Assembly: GCA_019237115.1 (NCBI GenBank)
Contig: JAFAHS010000266.1
Span: 54,255-118,254, forward strand
From: Deltaproteobacteria bacterium
GTDB taxonomy: Bacteria; Desulfobacterota; Binatia; Binatales; Binataceae
Direction of reading: 5' to 3'
Length of the DNA: 64,000 nt
How positions within the stretch are numbered: position 1 is the first letter of the stretch; every line of letters begins with the position of its first letter. Of this stretch, positions 1 to 9,906 are shown one piece after another. A program made the position numbers and the translations under genes. The notes under the pieces are model-generated. The model worked only from the letters and a program-made list of their open reading frames with translations, searched no databases and had not been told where the DNA came from.

Positions 1-559
1 GTTTGGCAGGGGCGTCCGCTCCATGATCGATTTCGCCGAAGCCGCGCACCTCGTCGCCATAGTGCATGGTGTGGAGCATGAGACCATCTTTGTAGTTGCG
101 GATCAGGACCACGTGTTCTTTACCGCGCATCGTGTACCGCGCGACCGCGACCTGCCTGGTGTCGTCCATGGCTTTGGCCAGCAGACGATAGGCGCGCGCC
201 GAGGTCGGTTCGCATCCGAGCAGAAACGGGCTCTCAAAGAACACCGGGTCGACTTCCTCGATCGGAATGAATTCGCTGATTTCGATCGCGTGATCGCCGC
301 GCGCCTCGAGATTCTTCAACTCCTGGTCGGTGAAAGTGACGTAACGCCCTTTCTCGATCTCGTAGCCCCGGACCAGCTCGCTGCGGTCGATGATCGCGTC
401 GTCGACCGGGCAATAGATCTTCTGTTGGATGCGGCTGTTGTCTTTCGCGTGCAGCAGATTGAAGCTGATCGCCTTCGAGCTGGTCGCGGGAAACAAGCGC
501 ACCGGAATCGAAACGAGTCCGAAGGTAATACTTGCAGTGGCTATTGATCGTGGCGGCAT
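1..559 (-). CDS. ku: Ku protein, non-homologous end joining (partial, 3' end beyond window)
   Basis: Ku forms a homodimeric ring on double-strand DNA ends and recruits the ligase LigD. Reading from an ATG at 559, the frame stays open to the window edge and gives 186 residues, the N-terminal part of a family usually 260-300 aa long. Visible are the family start SITFGLVSIPVRLF (residues 10-23), RSELVRGYE near residue 60, and the core segments ARYTMRGKEHVVLI and LMLHTMHY. No stop is reached because the gene leaves the window. It is divergent from ligD with 106 bp between the starts, so both could share a control region. Identity is firm from the sequence and from the neighbour. Confidence 0.93.
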   Translation of the reverse strand, partial: MPPRSIATASITFGLVSIPVRLFPATSSKAISFNLLHAKDNSRIQQKIYCPVDDAIIDRSELVRGYEIEKGRYVTFTDQELKNLEARGDHAIEISEFIPIEEVDPVFFESPFLLGCEPTSARAYRLLAKAMDDTRQVAVARYTMRGKEHVVLIRNYKDGLMLHTMHYGDEVRGFGEIDHGADAPAK

Positions 560-665
560 CGCCCTAGCCTCCGTTCAGTCCACGAAACCCTGTAAAGTAT
601 GCAGGGCGGGATTGTATTTAGCTCCGGGCATGGTCTTCAACTAGGGTACCAATAGATCGGCGGAA

Positions 666-3317
666 TTGTCTGTGCCACTCGATCGATACCGAAGCAAACG
701 AAGTGCCAATCGCACACCGGAGCCGTTCGGCGGCCCCCAACCTGCGAAAAGCCCCACGAAAGGTGGCATTTTTATCATCCAGCAGCACCATGCACGCCGC
801 ATGCATTTTGACTTCAGGATGGAGATGGACGGGGTTCTGCGATCCTGGGCGGTGCCTAAAGGACCCGCACTGAACCCGGCCGACAAACGGCTGGCAATGA
901 TGGTCGAGGACCATCCACTCGAATACGGCGATTTTGAGGGAATCATTCCCGCGGGCAACTACGGAGCGGGCGCGGTCATCGTCTGGGATCGCGGCACCTA
1001 CACGATGATCGATCCGGCTGAGGGAACCCCGGCGGAAGCCGTGGACAAGGGCAAAATCGACTTCGTGCTGAATGGCTACAAACTCCACGGAGTTTTCACT
1101 CTGGTTCGCACCAGCCCACGCGACGCCCAGCGCGCGGGCGAGAAACAACAGTGGCTGCTGATCAAGAAGCGCGACCAACATGCCGAGGACGAGGACGTCC
1201 TGGAGAAACATCCCCGCTCGGTTCTGTCGGGGCTCACCCTCGCGGAGATGCAGGATAGCTCCCGCGTAGGGCAGAGGCTGATCGAAACACTGGCCGAGCT
1301 CAAAGCGCCGCAGCTCAAGGAAAAGCTTGAACCGCGCGCCTTTCCGCTGATGCTCGCGAAGCTCAGCGAGGATCTCGTGGACGGCGAGCAGTGGTTATTC
1401 GAGCTCAAGTACGACGGTGTCAGGGCTCTGGCGATTCGCGATGGCGAGCACACGCGCCTGTTCGCGCGCAGCGGCAGAGAGATCACCGCACGCTATCCGG
1501 AAGTAACCCTGGCCTTCAACAGCTTGCCGTTCGACCGGTTCGTCATGGATGGCGAAATCGTCGCGCTCGATGAGAGCGGGAAACCCGGCTTCCAGCTGCT
1601 TCAGCGTCGGATGCACGTCGAGGATCGCCGACAGGTGGCGCGCCTGAGTTTCTCCGTCCCGGTCCACCACTTCTTGTTCGATATTCTCGCCTTCGATGGT
1701 TATGACCTTCGCCAGCTGGCACTTGAGCAACGCAAACACTTGCTCGGTCAGCTCATTCGTGGTGATGGTCCGCTGCGCTATTGCGACCACGTGGTCGGTC
1801 ACGGCCGCGAATTCTATGACGAGGTCGAGAAGGCCGGCCTGGAAGGCATGATTGCGAAACGGCGCGAGGCCCCGTATCGGGGAGTGCGCAGTGCGGATTG
1901 GTTGAAGATCAAGTGTCCGCTCACTCGCTCGTTCGTCATCGGCGGGTACACCGACCCGGAGGGGACTCGCACCCATTTTGGCGCACTACTGCTCGGGATG
2001 TATGACGATCGCGGCGAACTCCGTTTCATGGACAAGGTCGGCACGGGATTCAGCCGCGACCTGCTCGCGAAAATTCACGCGCTTCTCACTCCACTGTCGC
2101 GATCCACTTCGCCGTTTCGCAAATCCGGCCCGGATGAACCCACGCCGCCACACGAGGCGCATTTCTGCGAACCCAAGCTGGTGTGCGCGGTTCGCTTCGG
2201 GGAGTTCACGGACCACGGCGGCATCCGGCATCCGGCGTTTCTGGGTCTGCTGCCTGAAGTAGACCCGCTCCAGTGTCGCTATCAAGAAGTCGATGAAGCG
2301 GAAGGGACCGCGCTGCCATCGGGAACCGTTGACCTGTCGGAGCCGGGCGGTGCGATTCGAGAGGCTGCCGAACCAGCCGGGCAAGCCGGTAATCATCGCC
2401 AGCGGCCAGATGACAACAGCAAGGTGGTAACGACTCACCCCGACAAGGTCTTCTGGCCTAAAGAGGGGTACACCAAGGGGGAGATGGTCGAATACTATCG
2501 CGCCATCTCGAAATGGATGCTGCCTTACCTGGCGGATCGGCCCGTGATGCTGACGCGGTACCCGGATGGCATCGCCGGCAAGAACTTCTACCAGAAGGAC
2601 GCGCCGGCCTTTGCTCCACGCTGGCTTCGCACCGAAAAGATCTACTCACAAGACGCGGACCGCGAGATCAGCTTCTTCGTCATCGATAGCGAAGACGCGC
2701 TGGCCTACATCGCCAATCTCGCGGCCATCACCATCCACATGTGGTCTTCACGCATCATTCATCTCGAGCGGCCCGACTGGCTGCTGTTCGATATAGATCC
2801 CAAGGGCTCAACCACTCCCAACGCCGTCCTGGTCGCCAAGGAGGTCGCCAAGACGCTGCGCGATCTGGGAATGAGGCCGTACATCAAGACCTCGGGCCAA
2901 ATGGGCCTGCACGTCGTGGTGGGACTCAAGCCCAGATACACCTACGATCAGGCAAAGATGTTCTCGGAGCTGGTGGGCCGGGTGGTGGTGGAGCGCATGC
3001 CGGAGATCGCGACGATGAATCGGAACCCCAGCACGCGCAACGGCAAAGTATATATCGACTACCTTCAACTCGGGCACGGAAGAACCATCGCGGCTCCCTT
3101 TTCCCTCAGGGCGCAAGACGGGGCGCCGGTTTCCACACCGCTCAAATGGAGCGAAGTGCGCACCGACCTCGATCCGCGCGCATACAACATCAAGACCACC
3201 GTCGAGCGTATGAGCCGACTGGGCGAAGATCCTTTCCTGGGTGCGTTAACCGACCAGGTCACCCTGGAAGATGCGCTCCCGACCTTAGAAAAAACAGTTG
3301 CGGGCCCGTCCTCCTGA
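666..3317 (+). CDS. ligD: LigD, multifunctional NHEJ DNA ligase (phosphoesterase-ligase-polymerase)
   Basis: This ATP-dependent ligase processes and seals the DNA ends held by Ku. The 883 aa show three domains in the order typical of Gram-negative LigD. The 3'-phosphoesterase spans ~30-180 with His41, His47, Asp49, Arg51 and His83 spaced as in the characterised Pseudomonas enzyme. The ligase domain (~220-540) has ELKYDGVR with the AMP-accepting Lys248, MDGEIVAL and EGMIAKR. The primase-like polymerase starts near 588 (HPDKVFWPKEGYTKGEM), with the metal pair in FDIDPKG (~705) and SGQMGLHVVVG (~743). The track start is TTG at 666; GTG at 672 is equally possible. All key residues look intact. 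Confidence 0.95.
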   Translation: MSVPLDRYRSKRSANRTPEPFGGPQPAKSPTKGGIFIIQQHHARRMHFDFRMEMDGVLRSWAVPKGPALNPADKRLAMMVEDHPLEYGDFEGIIPAGNYGAGAVIVWDRGTYTMIDPAEGTPAEAVDKGKIDFVLNGYKLHGVFTLVRTSPRDAQRAGEKQQWLLIKKRDQHAEDEDVLEKHPRSVLSGLTLAEMQDSSRVGQRLIETLAELKAPQLKEKLEPRAFPLMLAKLSEDLVDGEQWLFELKYDGVRALAIRDGEHTRLFARSGREITARYPEVTLAFNSLPFDRFVMDGEIVALDESGKPGFQLLQRRMHVEDRRQVARLSFSVPVHHFLFDILAFDGYDLRQLALEQRKHLLGQLIRGDGPLRYCDHVVGHGREFYDEVEKAGLEGMIAKRREAPYRGVRSADWLKIKCPLTRSFVIGGYTDPEGTRTHFGALLLGMYDDRGELRFMDKVGTGFSRDLLAKIHALLTPLSRSTSPFRKSGPDEPTPPHEAHFCEPKLVCAVRFGEFTDHGGIRHPAFLGLLPEVDPLQCRYQEVDEAEGTALPSGTVDLSEPGGAIREAAEPAGQAGNHRQRPDDNSKVVTTHPDKVFWPKEGYTKGEMVEYYRAISKWMLPYLADRPVMLTRYPDGIAGKNFYQKDAPAFAPRWLRTEKIYSQDADREISFFVIDSEDALAYIANLAAITIHMWSSRIIHLERPDWLLFDIDPKGSTTPNAVLVAKEVAKTLRDLGMRPYIKTSGQMGLHVVVGLKPRYTYDQAKMFSELVGRVVVERMPEIATMNRNPSTRNGKVYIDYLQLGHGRTIAAPFSLRAQDGAPVSTPLKWSEVRTDLDPRAYNIKTTVERMSRLGEDPFLGALTDQVTLEDALPTLEKTVAGPSS

Positions 3318-3478
3318 TTCGCCGTCCCGTCTGGCGGTCTCTGGGCGCCCGGGTCTCGTCCCGGCGCACCCGGTTTCGCCTGACAGTTCTTGCGAAACGC
3401 GATGTAGACCCCGAGAGCTCGCGTAAAGCGCGCGGCCGTAGGACGAGCGCTCGGTCCGATGACGCGCGCAGCGCAGAT

Positions 3479-4645
3479 TCAGTACGTAAAGTCCGGAGAC
3501 CCGCCGATCAGAAACGCACCGGCGCGGGCCAGCATCCCATCACTGACTGCCGCGTGCTGCGTCAAGGTGTGAATGTCGCGCAGATGGCGCTGGAGGGGAG
3601 ACGAATTGTACGGTGCGGTGCCACCGCCCGCCGTGTAGCAGGTATCGACTATCGAGGCGGCGGTTTGTGCCGCCCATGCGACGCTGCCGACGACGCGCGC
3701 CGTCTCGGGCGGGGTCGGCGACCGTCCGGCGAGCGACGATTGCCACACCGCGCGCGATTCCGCCATGAGTAATTCGCGCGCGGCGCGCAAGCTGGTCTCC
3801 GCCTGAGCGAGTCGATGGTGGAACAGTGGTGAGTCGGCAATCGCGGAGCCGGCGTACAGACGTTTTTTGTTGGTCTGCACCAGCGCGACAATGTCGGCGA
3901 GCGCGTGCCTGGCAATTCCCACCCCCACGGCGCCGATGTGCAACGCGAACGACACCACCGGCGCCTTGTACAGCGCGCCGGGCACACACGATTGCCCCAT
4001 AAAAATATCCAGCGAGTCATCAGTTGGGACCCGCAGGTTTTTCACCTCGATGTCATGGCTGCCGGTGCCGCGCAGTCCGCTGACCTCCCAGGTGTCGATG
4101 ATCCGAGCCTGGTCGCTGCGAAACAGCATCGCGCGGATTTCGCGGGAACCGGGCAAGAGACCGGCCCGCGGTTGTCCGTTCTCGGTAACTACGCAATTGC
4201 CAAACAGCCATCGGGCATGCTGGCAGCCGCTCGCGAAAGCCCATCGGCCATTGACCAGATAGCCGCCCGCTCCCGCCGCCGCCTGTCCCTGCGGCGCGAA
4301 GGCCCCGCCGACGATCACGTCGGGCGTATTCGCGTAGATTTGATCGAATCGAGACCGCGGCAACAGCGCAAGCAGCATCGGCGACTCCGACCCGATCATG
4401 ACCGTCCACCCGGTCGCCCCGTCGGCCGCTGCTATCGTCTCGATGATCTCCATGGAGCGCAGCAAATCGACCTCGAGGCCGCCGTGGCTGCGGGGTGTGA
4501 GCATGCGGAAGCAGCCGGCCGCAATCAGTTGGTCGAGCAAGTCGAGCGGCAATCGCCGCTCCGATTCGATTTCCGCCGAGCGCGCGCTTATGGAGGGCGC
4601 CAGATCGCGCACCGCGGCCAGCACATCGATGGTATCGTCAGGCAT
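3479..4645 (-). CDS. Acyl-CoA dehydrogenase-like flavoprotein (possible group D monooxygenase)
   Basis: 388 aa with the three-part acyl-CoA dehydrogenase fold: an N-terminal helical domain (LPLDLLDQLIAAGCFRML), a central beta domain (GGYLVNGRWAFASGCQHARW) and a C-terminal helical bundle. The motif VNGRWAFASGC is typical of the flavin-dependent oxygenase branch (HpaB/HsaA/TdsC-like), which hydroxylates using reduced flavin from a partner reductase, rather than of classic beta-oxidation dehydrogenases. No reductase lies beside it. The ATG at 4645 has GGGAG about 10 bases upstream; the frame extends 21 codons further, but that extension looks unconserved. Substrate unknown. Confidence 0.8.
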   Translation of the reverse strand: MPDDTIDVLAAVRDLAPSISARSAEIESERRLPLDLLDQLIAAGCFRMLTPRSHGGLEVDLLRSMEIIETIAAADGATGWTVMIGSESPMLLALLPRSRFDQIYANTPDVIVGGAFAPQGQAAAGAGGYLVNGRWAFASGCQHARWLFGNCVVTENGQPRAGLLPGSREIRAMLFRSDQARIIDTWEVSGLRGTGSHDIEVKNLRVPTDDSLDIFMGQSCVPGALYKAPVVSFALHIGAVGVGIARHALADIVALVQTNKKRLYAGSAIADSPLFHHRLAQAETSLRAARELLMAESRAVWQSSLAGRSPTPPETARVVGSVAWAAQTAASIVDTCYTAGGGTAPYNSSPLQRHLRDIHTLTQHAAVSDGMLARAGAFLIGGSPDFTY

Positions 4646-4842
4646 GTTTGTGTCTCCCGGCAGAAATGACAGACTGCACGGCCGTCGGGCAAACCGGGTC
4701 TCGCTCACGCGGGGAGAAGAGCAGCGTTGCGGCGGAAGTTGAGAGAACCACGACTCTTAAAGAGAGACGCCCCCGGGTCCGCACACGCGCGCGCCGGTCC
4801 CGACCCCCAGCACCCCGGCGGCCCGTCAGCAGGGGCGAGCGC

Positions 4843-5166
4843 CTAGCGAGGCTGCGCTTCCGCGTAGCGCTTGAACGCGTCCAGCGTGAGATCCCAGAAG
4901 CTGCTCACTTCCTGGAGTTTGGCGATCAGCTGCCGCACCGCGTCACGTCCCATCGGTGCCAATTCGTAAATCTGCTCGCGGCCGCTTTTCTTGGCCCGGA
5001 TCAGCCCGGCCCGCTTAAGCACTCGCGTATGCTTGCAGACCGCCGGACGGCTGATCGCAAAGCCTCTGGCCAGCGCGCTGGCCCGGCAGGGGCTGGAAGC
5101 GAGTCGCCGCAGCAGTTCGCGGCGAGTTGAATCGGCCAGCGCGGCGATGGTGTTCTCGATTTTCAT
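4843..5166 (-). CDS. ArsR-family winged-helix transcriptional regulator
   Basis: A 107 aa DNA-binding repressor-type protein. The N-terminal half is a textbook ArsR fold: IAALADSTRRELLRRLAS followed by ALARGFAISRPAVCKHTRVL as the helix-turn-helix (~30-52), and the wing AGLIRAKKSGREQIYEL (~53-70). The C-terminus (LQEVSSFWDLTLDAFKRYAE) resembles ArsR members paired with SRPBCC/AHSA1 proteins, but no such partner is adjacent. There is no obvious metal-binding cysteine pair, so a metal sensor is unlikely. It lies between two catabolic genes on the same strand with ~200 bp on each side, so its target is uncertain. Confidence 0.88.
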   Translation of the reverse strand: MKIENTIAALADSTRRELLRRLASSPCRASALARGFAISRPAVCKHTRVLKRAGLIRAKKSGREQIYELAPMGRDAVRQLIAKLQEVSSFWDLTLDAFKRYAEAQPR

Positions 5167-5171
5167 CTCTT

Positions 5172-5202
5172 AATACGTTACTCGACAGTTACGTGATTGC
5201 AA
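5172..5202 (-). promoter_or_regulatory. Imperfect dyad and weak promoter-like motif upstream of arsR-type gene
   Basis: AATACGT (5172-5178) faces ACGTGATT (5191-5198), forming an imperfect inverted repeat directly upstream of the ArsR-family start. Read on the minus strand, TTGCAA (5202-5197) and TAACGT (5180-5175) are 16 bp apart and could be -35 and -10 elements, although the start point would then lie almost on the ATG. Autoregulation at such a site is common in the family. This is a suggestion only. Confidence 0.25.
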
Positions 5203-5381
5203 GACACCCGGTCTCGCTGTGAGCGGCGCCGCGCGTCAGGCGAGTTCCGCGCTATCGCGCTCCGGGCGAAGCACAGCGTGTCGAAGTCGAACTGACCAGA
5301 CCGGGTGAGGCTGCTCGATCCGGCGCGCACACCGCCGACGCCGGAGACGCCCGAGCGATGGTCAGTGCGAGGCTCGCTGAT

Positions 5382-7046
5382 TCAACGTCCCACCTGGCCC
5401 GAGCGTTTGGCGTCCTCGCGCGCCCGCAGTTCGCGGCGCATGATCTTTCCCGTCACCGTGGATGGAAAGTCTTCCAGGAACTCAAACTCCCGCGGGGCCT
5501 CGTGTGCGGCCAGCCGGGTCTTGACGTGGGTCCGGATCTCTTCGACCAGGTTCTCGGACGGCGAAAATCCGGGCAACAACTTGATGAATGCCTTGATCGC
5601 CTGGCCGCGCTGCGGATCGGGCACACCGATGACCGCGCACGATGCGACACAGGCATGCTCCATGATCTTGGCTTCGATCTCGGAGGGACCGATCCGGTAG
5701 CCGGAGCTTTTGATTACATCGTCGTTGCGTCCCTGGAAGTAGACGTAGCCTTCCTCGTCCATGTGGCCGAGATCGCCGGTCATGCACCATTCGCCCTTGA
5801 ACTTTTCGCTCATCGCGCTCGGGTTTTTCCAGTACTCGCGCATCACTACCGGCGAGTCGCGCCGAATCGCGATTTCGCCGGTTGCGCCAGCCTTCAACAC
5901 TTCGCCCTCGGGCGAAACGATCGCCACCTGGTGGCCCGGATAGGGCTTGCCCAACGGCTCTAGGCGCGCTTTCTCAACCAGACTGCACGTGCCGATAAAG
6001 TAGTTGGCTTCGGTCTGACCAAAGCCCTGGTTGAATTCGACCTGCAGCTCCTCGTCTACCCACTTCGCGAGCTGGGGACTGACGGGTTCGGCGCCGCTCA
6101 CGATGCAGCGGAGTTTGAGTTGCCGGTACTTTTCGCGGGGATTCTTTATCTCGCGCAGAACTTTCAGTGCGGTGGGAGGGTAGAGACCCACCGAGGCGCC
6201 GTACTTCTCCAGCAGTCGGAAGGTCACTTCCGGATCGAATCGAGCCTTGCTGCGATACGCGAGCACCGGAATTCCGTACGGCCAAATCGCGAGCAACCCG
6301 TCGAGCAATCCGCCCGCCCACGCCCAGTCGGCCGGGCTGTAGTAGAGGTCGCCGGCGCGCAAATAGTTGTAGGAGTAGTCGATGCCGTTGTGCCCGAGCA
6401 CGTAGCGCGCAACGTGCAGTACGCCCTTGGGGTTTCCGGTGGTGCCGGACGTATACATCAGCAGGACCGGATCTTCCGCGCTGGAGGTTTCCATCGAGAG
6501 CTCCGGCGCCCCTTTGCTCATGAGGTCATCAAAACTGAGCGTGCCGTTGACCTGGCCGGCAACTATGAGGTGTTTGAAATTGGGAAGGCTCTTGCGATCG
6601 ACGCCGTCCATTTTGCCGACGGTCTCGGGCTCCATCAGAATTGCCTTTGCCGCGCTGTTCTCGAGCCGGTACTGGATTGCGTCGGGGCCGAACAGCTTCG
6701 AGATGGGAAGCGCGATCGCGCCAATTCGATAGATGGCCATATGCGCGATCGCCGTCTCCGGTCGTTGCGGTGTATGTACCGCAACCACGTCGCCGCGGCC
6801 GATACCGAGGCCGCGCAGTGCGTTGCCAAACCGGTTGGACGCCTCGATCATCTGCGCGAACGTGTACCGCGCGGCGTGGCCTTCGTCGTCTTCGTACAGG
6901 AGCGCGATCCGGTCACGAAGATCGGTGTGGCGATCGAGACAATCGATCGCCAGGTTGTAGTCAGCAGGAATGTTCCACTTATGCATGGCGCGAAGTTCTG
7001 CGAAGCTTTTTCCCCCGCGCACGGTCTGTTCCTTGAGTCCGATCAT
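5382..7046 (-). CDS. Acyl-CoA synthetase (AMP-forming)
   Basis: A 554 aa adenylate-forming enzyme that activates a carboxylic acid to its acyl-CoA via acyl-AMP. The P-loop-like motif YTSGTTGNPKG lies at ~198-208. Further motifs are GFGQTEANYF (A5), the ribose-binding MTGDLGHMDEEGY (A7), the hinge region RNDDVIKSSGYRIGPSEIE (A8) and the C-terminal catalytic lysine in TVTGKIMRREL. The HKWNIPADYN opening and overall layout resemble medium-chain/acetoacetyl-type synthetases (ACSM-like). It is divergent from the amidase gene with ~226 bp between. The natural substrate is not readable; a short or medium-chain or aromatic acid is plausible. Confidence 0.9.
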   Translation of the reverse strand: MIGLKEQTVRGGKSFAELRAMHKWNIPADYNLAIDCLDRHTDLRDRIALLYEDDEGHAARYTFAQMIEASNRFGNALRGLGIGRGDVVAVHTPQRPETAIAHMAIYRIGAIALPISKLFGPDAIQYRLENSAAKAILMEPETVGKMDGVDRKSLPNFKHLIVAGQVNGTLSFDDLMSKGAPELSMETSSAEDPVLLMYTSGTTGNPKGVLHVARYVLGHNGIDYSYNYLRAGDLYYSPADWAWAGGLLDGLLAIWPYGIPVLAYRSKARFDPEVTFRLLEKYGASVGLYPPTALKVLREIKNPREKYRQLKLRCIVSGAEPVSPQLAKWVDEELQVEFNQGFGQTEANYFIGTCSLVEKARLEPLGKPYPGHQVAIVSPEGEVLKAGATGEIAIRRDSPVVMREYWKNPSAMSEKFKGEWCMTGDLGHMDEEGYVYFQGRNDDVIKSSGYRIGPSEIEAKIMEHACVASCAVIGVPDPQRGQAIKAFIKLLPGFSPSENLVEEIRTHVKTRLAAHEAPREFEFLEDFPSTVTGKIMRRELRAREDAKRSGQVGR

Positions 7047-7272
7047 CGTCGTGGTGCTCTATTGAATTGGAATTTCTGAAGCTTCGTCGCCGAAGGCCCA
7101 GTTGTAATCTGTGTGCCACAACTCCGACTGCAATGTCGAATCTCTCGAGCAGCAGGCGATAACCAGGGCACTCAGGTTCCGCGCCATGCTTGCCGGACCG
7201 GCAACCTTGAGAGAGTTTGGCGCGGGTACCGATCTGTGTTACGGCAGCCGTCGAGAGAAGGAGGCCCCGTAC

Positions 7273-8718
7273 ATGATCTCTTTGGCAGACTACTCGTCGC
7301 GCGATGGACTCGGACTGGCAGAAGTGGTGGCCCGCAAAGAGGTCACGTCCGAGGAACTGATAGAGGCTGCCTTGGCGGCCATCGAAAAGGTAAATCCCAA
7401 ACTCAACGCGGTACTGCAGACCCTTCCCGACCTGGCACATGCAGAGATTCGCAATGGCCTGCCGCGCGGACCGTTTGCGGGGGTTCCGTTTCTCATCAAA
7501 GAGCTCGTGCTCCACGCCAAAGACGTCCGCTGCGACCAGGGTAGCAGGCTTGCCCAAGGCTTCGTCCCCAGCGCAGACACGGAGTTGATGACGCGTTTCA
7601 GGCGCGCCGGTCTGGTCCTCGTGGGCACCACGCAAACCCCGGAGTTCGGCTACAATCCGACCACCGAAACCACCTTGTTTGGGCCGGTTCACAACCCATG
7701 GAGGGAAGGTCACAGCGCGGGCGGCTCCAGTGGGGGTTCGGGCGCCTCGGTCGCCGCGGGAATCGTCGCGGTAGCGCACGCCAACGACGGCGGTGGTTCG
7801 ATCCGCATTCCGGCATCGTGCAACGGATTGGTCGGGCTCAAACCCACGCGCGATCGAATACCCACGGGCCCCGATTCCGCCGATCCGCTGTGCGGACTGG
7901 CAATCGAGTTCGCGGTATCGCGGACGGTCCGCGACAGCGCAGCGCTGCTCGATTGCGTGGCCGGTGCCGATGTTGGCGCACCCGGACTTCCGGTGCCGCC
8001 GGCGCGACCATATCGTGACGAAGCGGGCGCGGATCCCGGCAAACTACGCATCGCGTGGACCGCTACGCCCGCCTCAGGAGCGAAGATTCATCCCGAATGC
8101 GCACGGGCCGTGCAAGCAACGGTCAAGCTGCTCGAAGATGCCGGCCATACCCTGATCGAAGATCGTCCGCGCTTCGACTGGGACGAATACCTCGAAAAAG
8201 TTCACGTCATCTGGGCGGTCTTCAATGTGCTGTCGGCTGATCTCGCGGCGCAGACGATGGGGCGCAAGCCGGGACCGGACAACCTCGAAGCCGTGACCTG
8301 GGCTTGTTATGAAGAAGGCAAGCGCTTCAGCGCGGCCGATTTGCTGGACTCGATGGCGCATGGAAACCTGCTTTCGCGCAAAGTAGGAGCCTTCTTCCAG
8401 AACTACGACGCGCTGGTGACGCCTACCCTCGCGAGGCCGCCCGTGCCCCACGGAGAAATCAATCAGGACCAAAAAGGCATGAGCGCGATGGAATGGACAC
8501 GATCGGTGTTCTCGTACTGCCCCTTTACCTCGGTGTTCAACACTACCGGGCAGCCCGCGATCTCGCTGCCGATGCACTGGAGCGAAACGGGCTTGCCAAT
8601 CGGCGTGCAATTGGTCGCGCGCTTCGGCGATGAGGCGACCCTGATTCGCCTGGCCGCGCAGCTGGAACAAGCGCGCCCGTGGCAGGGGCGCAAGCCGCCG
8701 GTTCACGCGTCCACATGA
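7273..8718 (+). CDS. Amidase (amidase signature family)
   Basis: Hydrolyses an amide to acid and ammonia. 481 aa from the ATG at 7273, which has GGAGG about 6 bases upstream; the open frame continues 54 codons further back without family similarity. The Ser-cisSer-Lys triad is complete: Lys76 in PFLIKELV, cis-Ser near 152 in [10 protein letters not shown], and the nucleophile Ser176 in DGGGSIRIP. Spacing between these matches the family. The stop overlaps the start of the next gene by four bases (ATGA), so the two are probably cotranscribed. Substrate unknown. Confidence 0.92.
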   Translation: MISLADYSSRDGLGLAEVVARKEVTSEELIEAALAAIEKVNPKLNAVLQTLPDLAHAEIRNGLPRGPFAGVPFLIKELVLHAKDVRCDQGSRLAQGFVPSADTELMTRFRRAGLVLVGTTQTPEFGYNPTTETTLFGPVHNPWREGHSAGGSSGGSGASVAAGIVAVAHANDGGGSIRIPASCNGLVGLKPTRDRIPTGPDSADPLCGLAIEFAVSRTVRDSAALLDCVAGADVGAPGLPVPPARPYRDEAGADPGKLRIAWTATPASGAKIHPECARAVQATVKLLEDAGHTLIEDRPRFDWDEYLEKVHVIWAVFNVLSADLAAQTMGRKPGPDNLEAVTWACYEEGKRFSAADLLDSMAHGNLLSRKVGAFFQNYDALVTPTLARPPVPHGEINQDQKGMSAMEWTRSVFSYCPFTSVFNTTGQPAISLPMHWSETGLPIGVQLVARFGDEATLIRLAAQLEQARPWQGRKPPVHAST

Positions 8719-9891
8719 GTCCGACTATCAAGCAGGTTCGTGCGCTGGTCGTTCGTGGCGGCGGCGGCGACTACCACGACCAGGGCAGCGGCCATTGGAT
8801 CGACGATCACATCGCCAGCCCGATGAGCCGCTATCCGGAGTACCGTCAGAGCCGTCAGAGTTTTGGGATCAACGTCCTCGGCACCCTGGTGGTTGAAATC
8901 GAGGCCAGCGACGGCACGGTCGGCTTCGCGGTAACCACCGGCGGCGAGCCCGCCGCCTATATCGTGGAAAAACACCTGGCGCGCTTCCTGGAAGGCCGCG
9001 ATCCCAAAAACTACGAACTCATCTGGGACCAGATGTACTTCGCCACCCAGTACTACGGCCGCAAAGGACTGGTACTTAACGCCATTTCTGGCGTCGATCT
9101 GGCGCTGTGGGATCTGCTTGGCAAGATCCGCGGCGAGCCCGTCTATCACCTGCTGGGCGGCCAGGTTCGCTCCGAGCAGCCATTTTACGCGACCGGTTCG
9201 CGCCCCGATCTGGCCAAGGAGCTGGGCTTCATCGGTGGCAAACTCCCGCTTCATCACGGCCCCGCCGAGGGCGAGGCCGGGTTGGAACAGAATCTGGCGG
9301 AACTGGCCGAGATGCGGTCGCGGGTCGGCGATGATTTCTGGCTCATGCTCGATTGTTGGATGAGCCTCGACCTCAACTACGCGATTCGTCTGGCGCAGCA
9401 GGCGCAAAAATACCGGCTCAAATGGATCGAGGAAGCGTTGTCGCCGGACGACTATTGGGGTTATGCCGAACTAAAAAAGGCGGTCCCGGTGGGACTCCTG
9501 GTCACGACCGGCGAGCATGAAGCGACACGCTGGGGCTTCCGGATGCTGCTTGAAATGGAGTGCTGCGACATCATCCAGCCCGACGTTGGCTGGTGCGGAG
9601 GCCTCACCGAGCTACTCAAGATATCAGCGCTGGCGGAGAGCCGAGGCGTGTTTGGTCGTTCCGCACGCCTCGGGAGTGTACAGCTACCATTTCGTAATAA
9701 CCCGCCATTGCAGCCCATTCTCGGAATTCCTGATGATGGCACCCAAGGCCGACCAGGTGGTGCCGATGTTTACTCCGCTGCTGCTCGACGAGCCCGTACC
9801 GGTAGACGGCCGGCTCAAGCTGCCGGATCGCCCGGGCTTCGGCGTCCACCTCAACCCCGCCTGCGCAATGCATCGTCCCCATACCCACTAG
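8715..9891 (+). CDS. Enolase-superfamily dehydratase, L-rhamnonate dehydratase-like (frameshifted)
   Basis: Mandelate racemase/muconate lactonizing-type sugar-acid dehydratase. The main frame from ATG 8715 carries metal ligands in [23 protein letters not shown] and [12 protein letters not shown] and then turns to nonsense after AESRGV. The true C-terminus, [15 protein letters not shown]..., continues in the next frame to the stop at 9891. Removing one T from the TTT at 9651-9653 restores a 391 aa protein, the normal family length. The shifted part contains the expected catalytic His (VPHASG), so as written the enzyme would be dead. Overlaps the amidase by four bases. Sequencing error or recent mutation cannot be told apart here. 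Confidence 0.82.
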
Positions 9892-9906
9892 GGCGGGCGC
9901 CGACTG

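Noticed and set aside
2741..3772. 343-codon open frame on the plus strand overlapping the ligD 3' end
   Set aside because: Arg/Gly-rich off-frame reading of the LigD polymerase domain and of the next gene's antisense.
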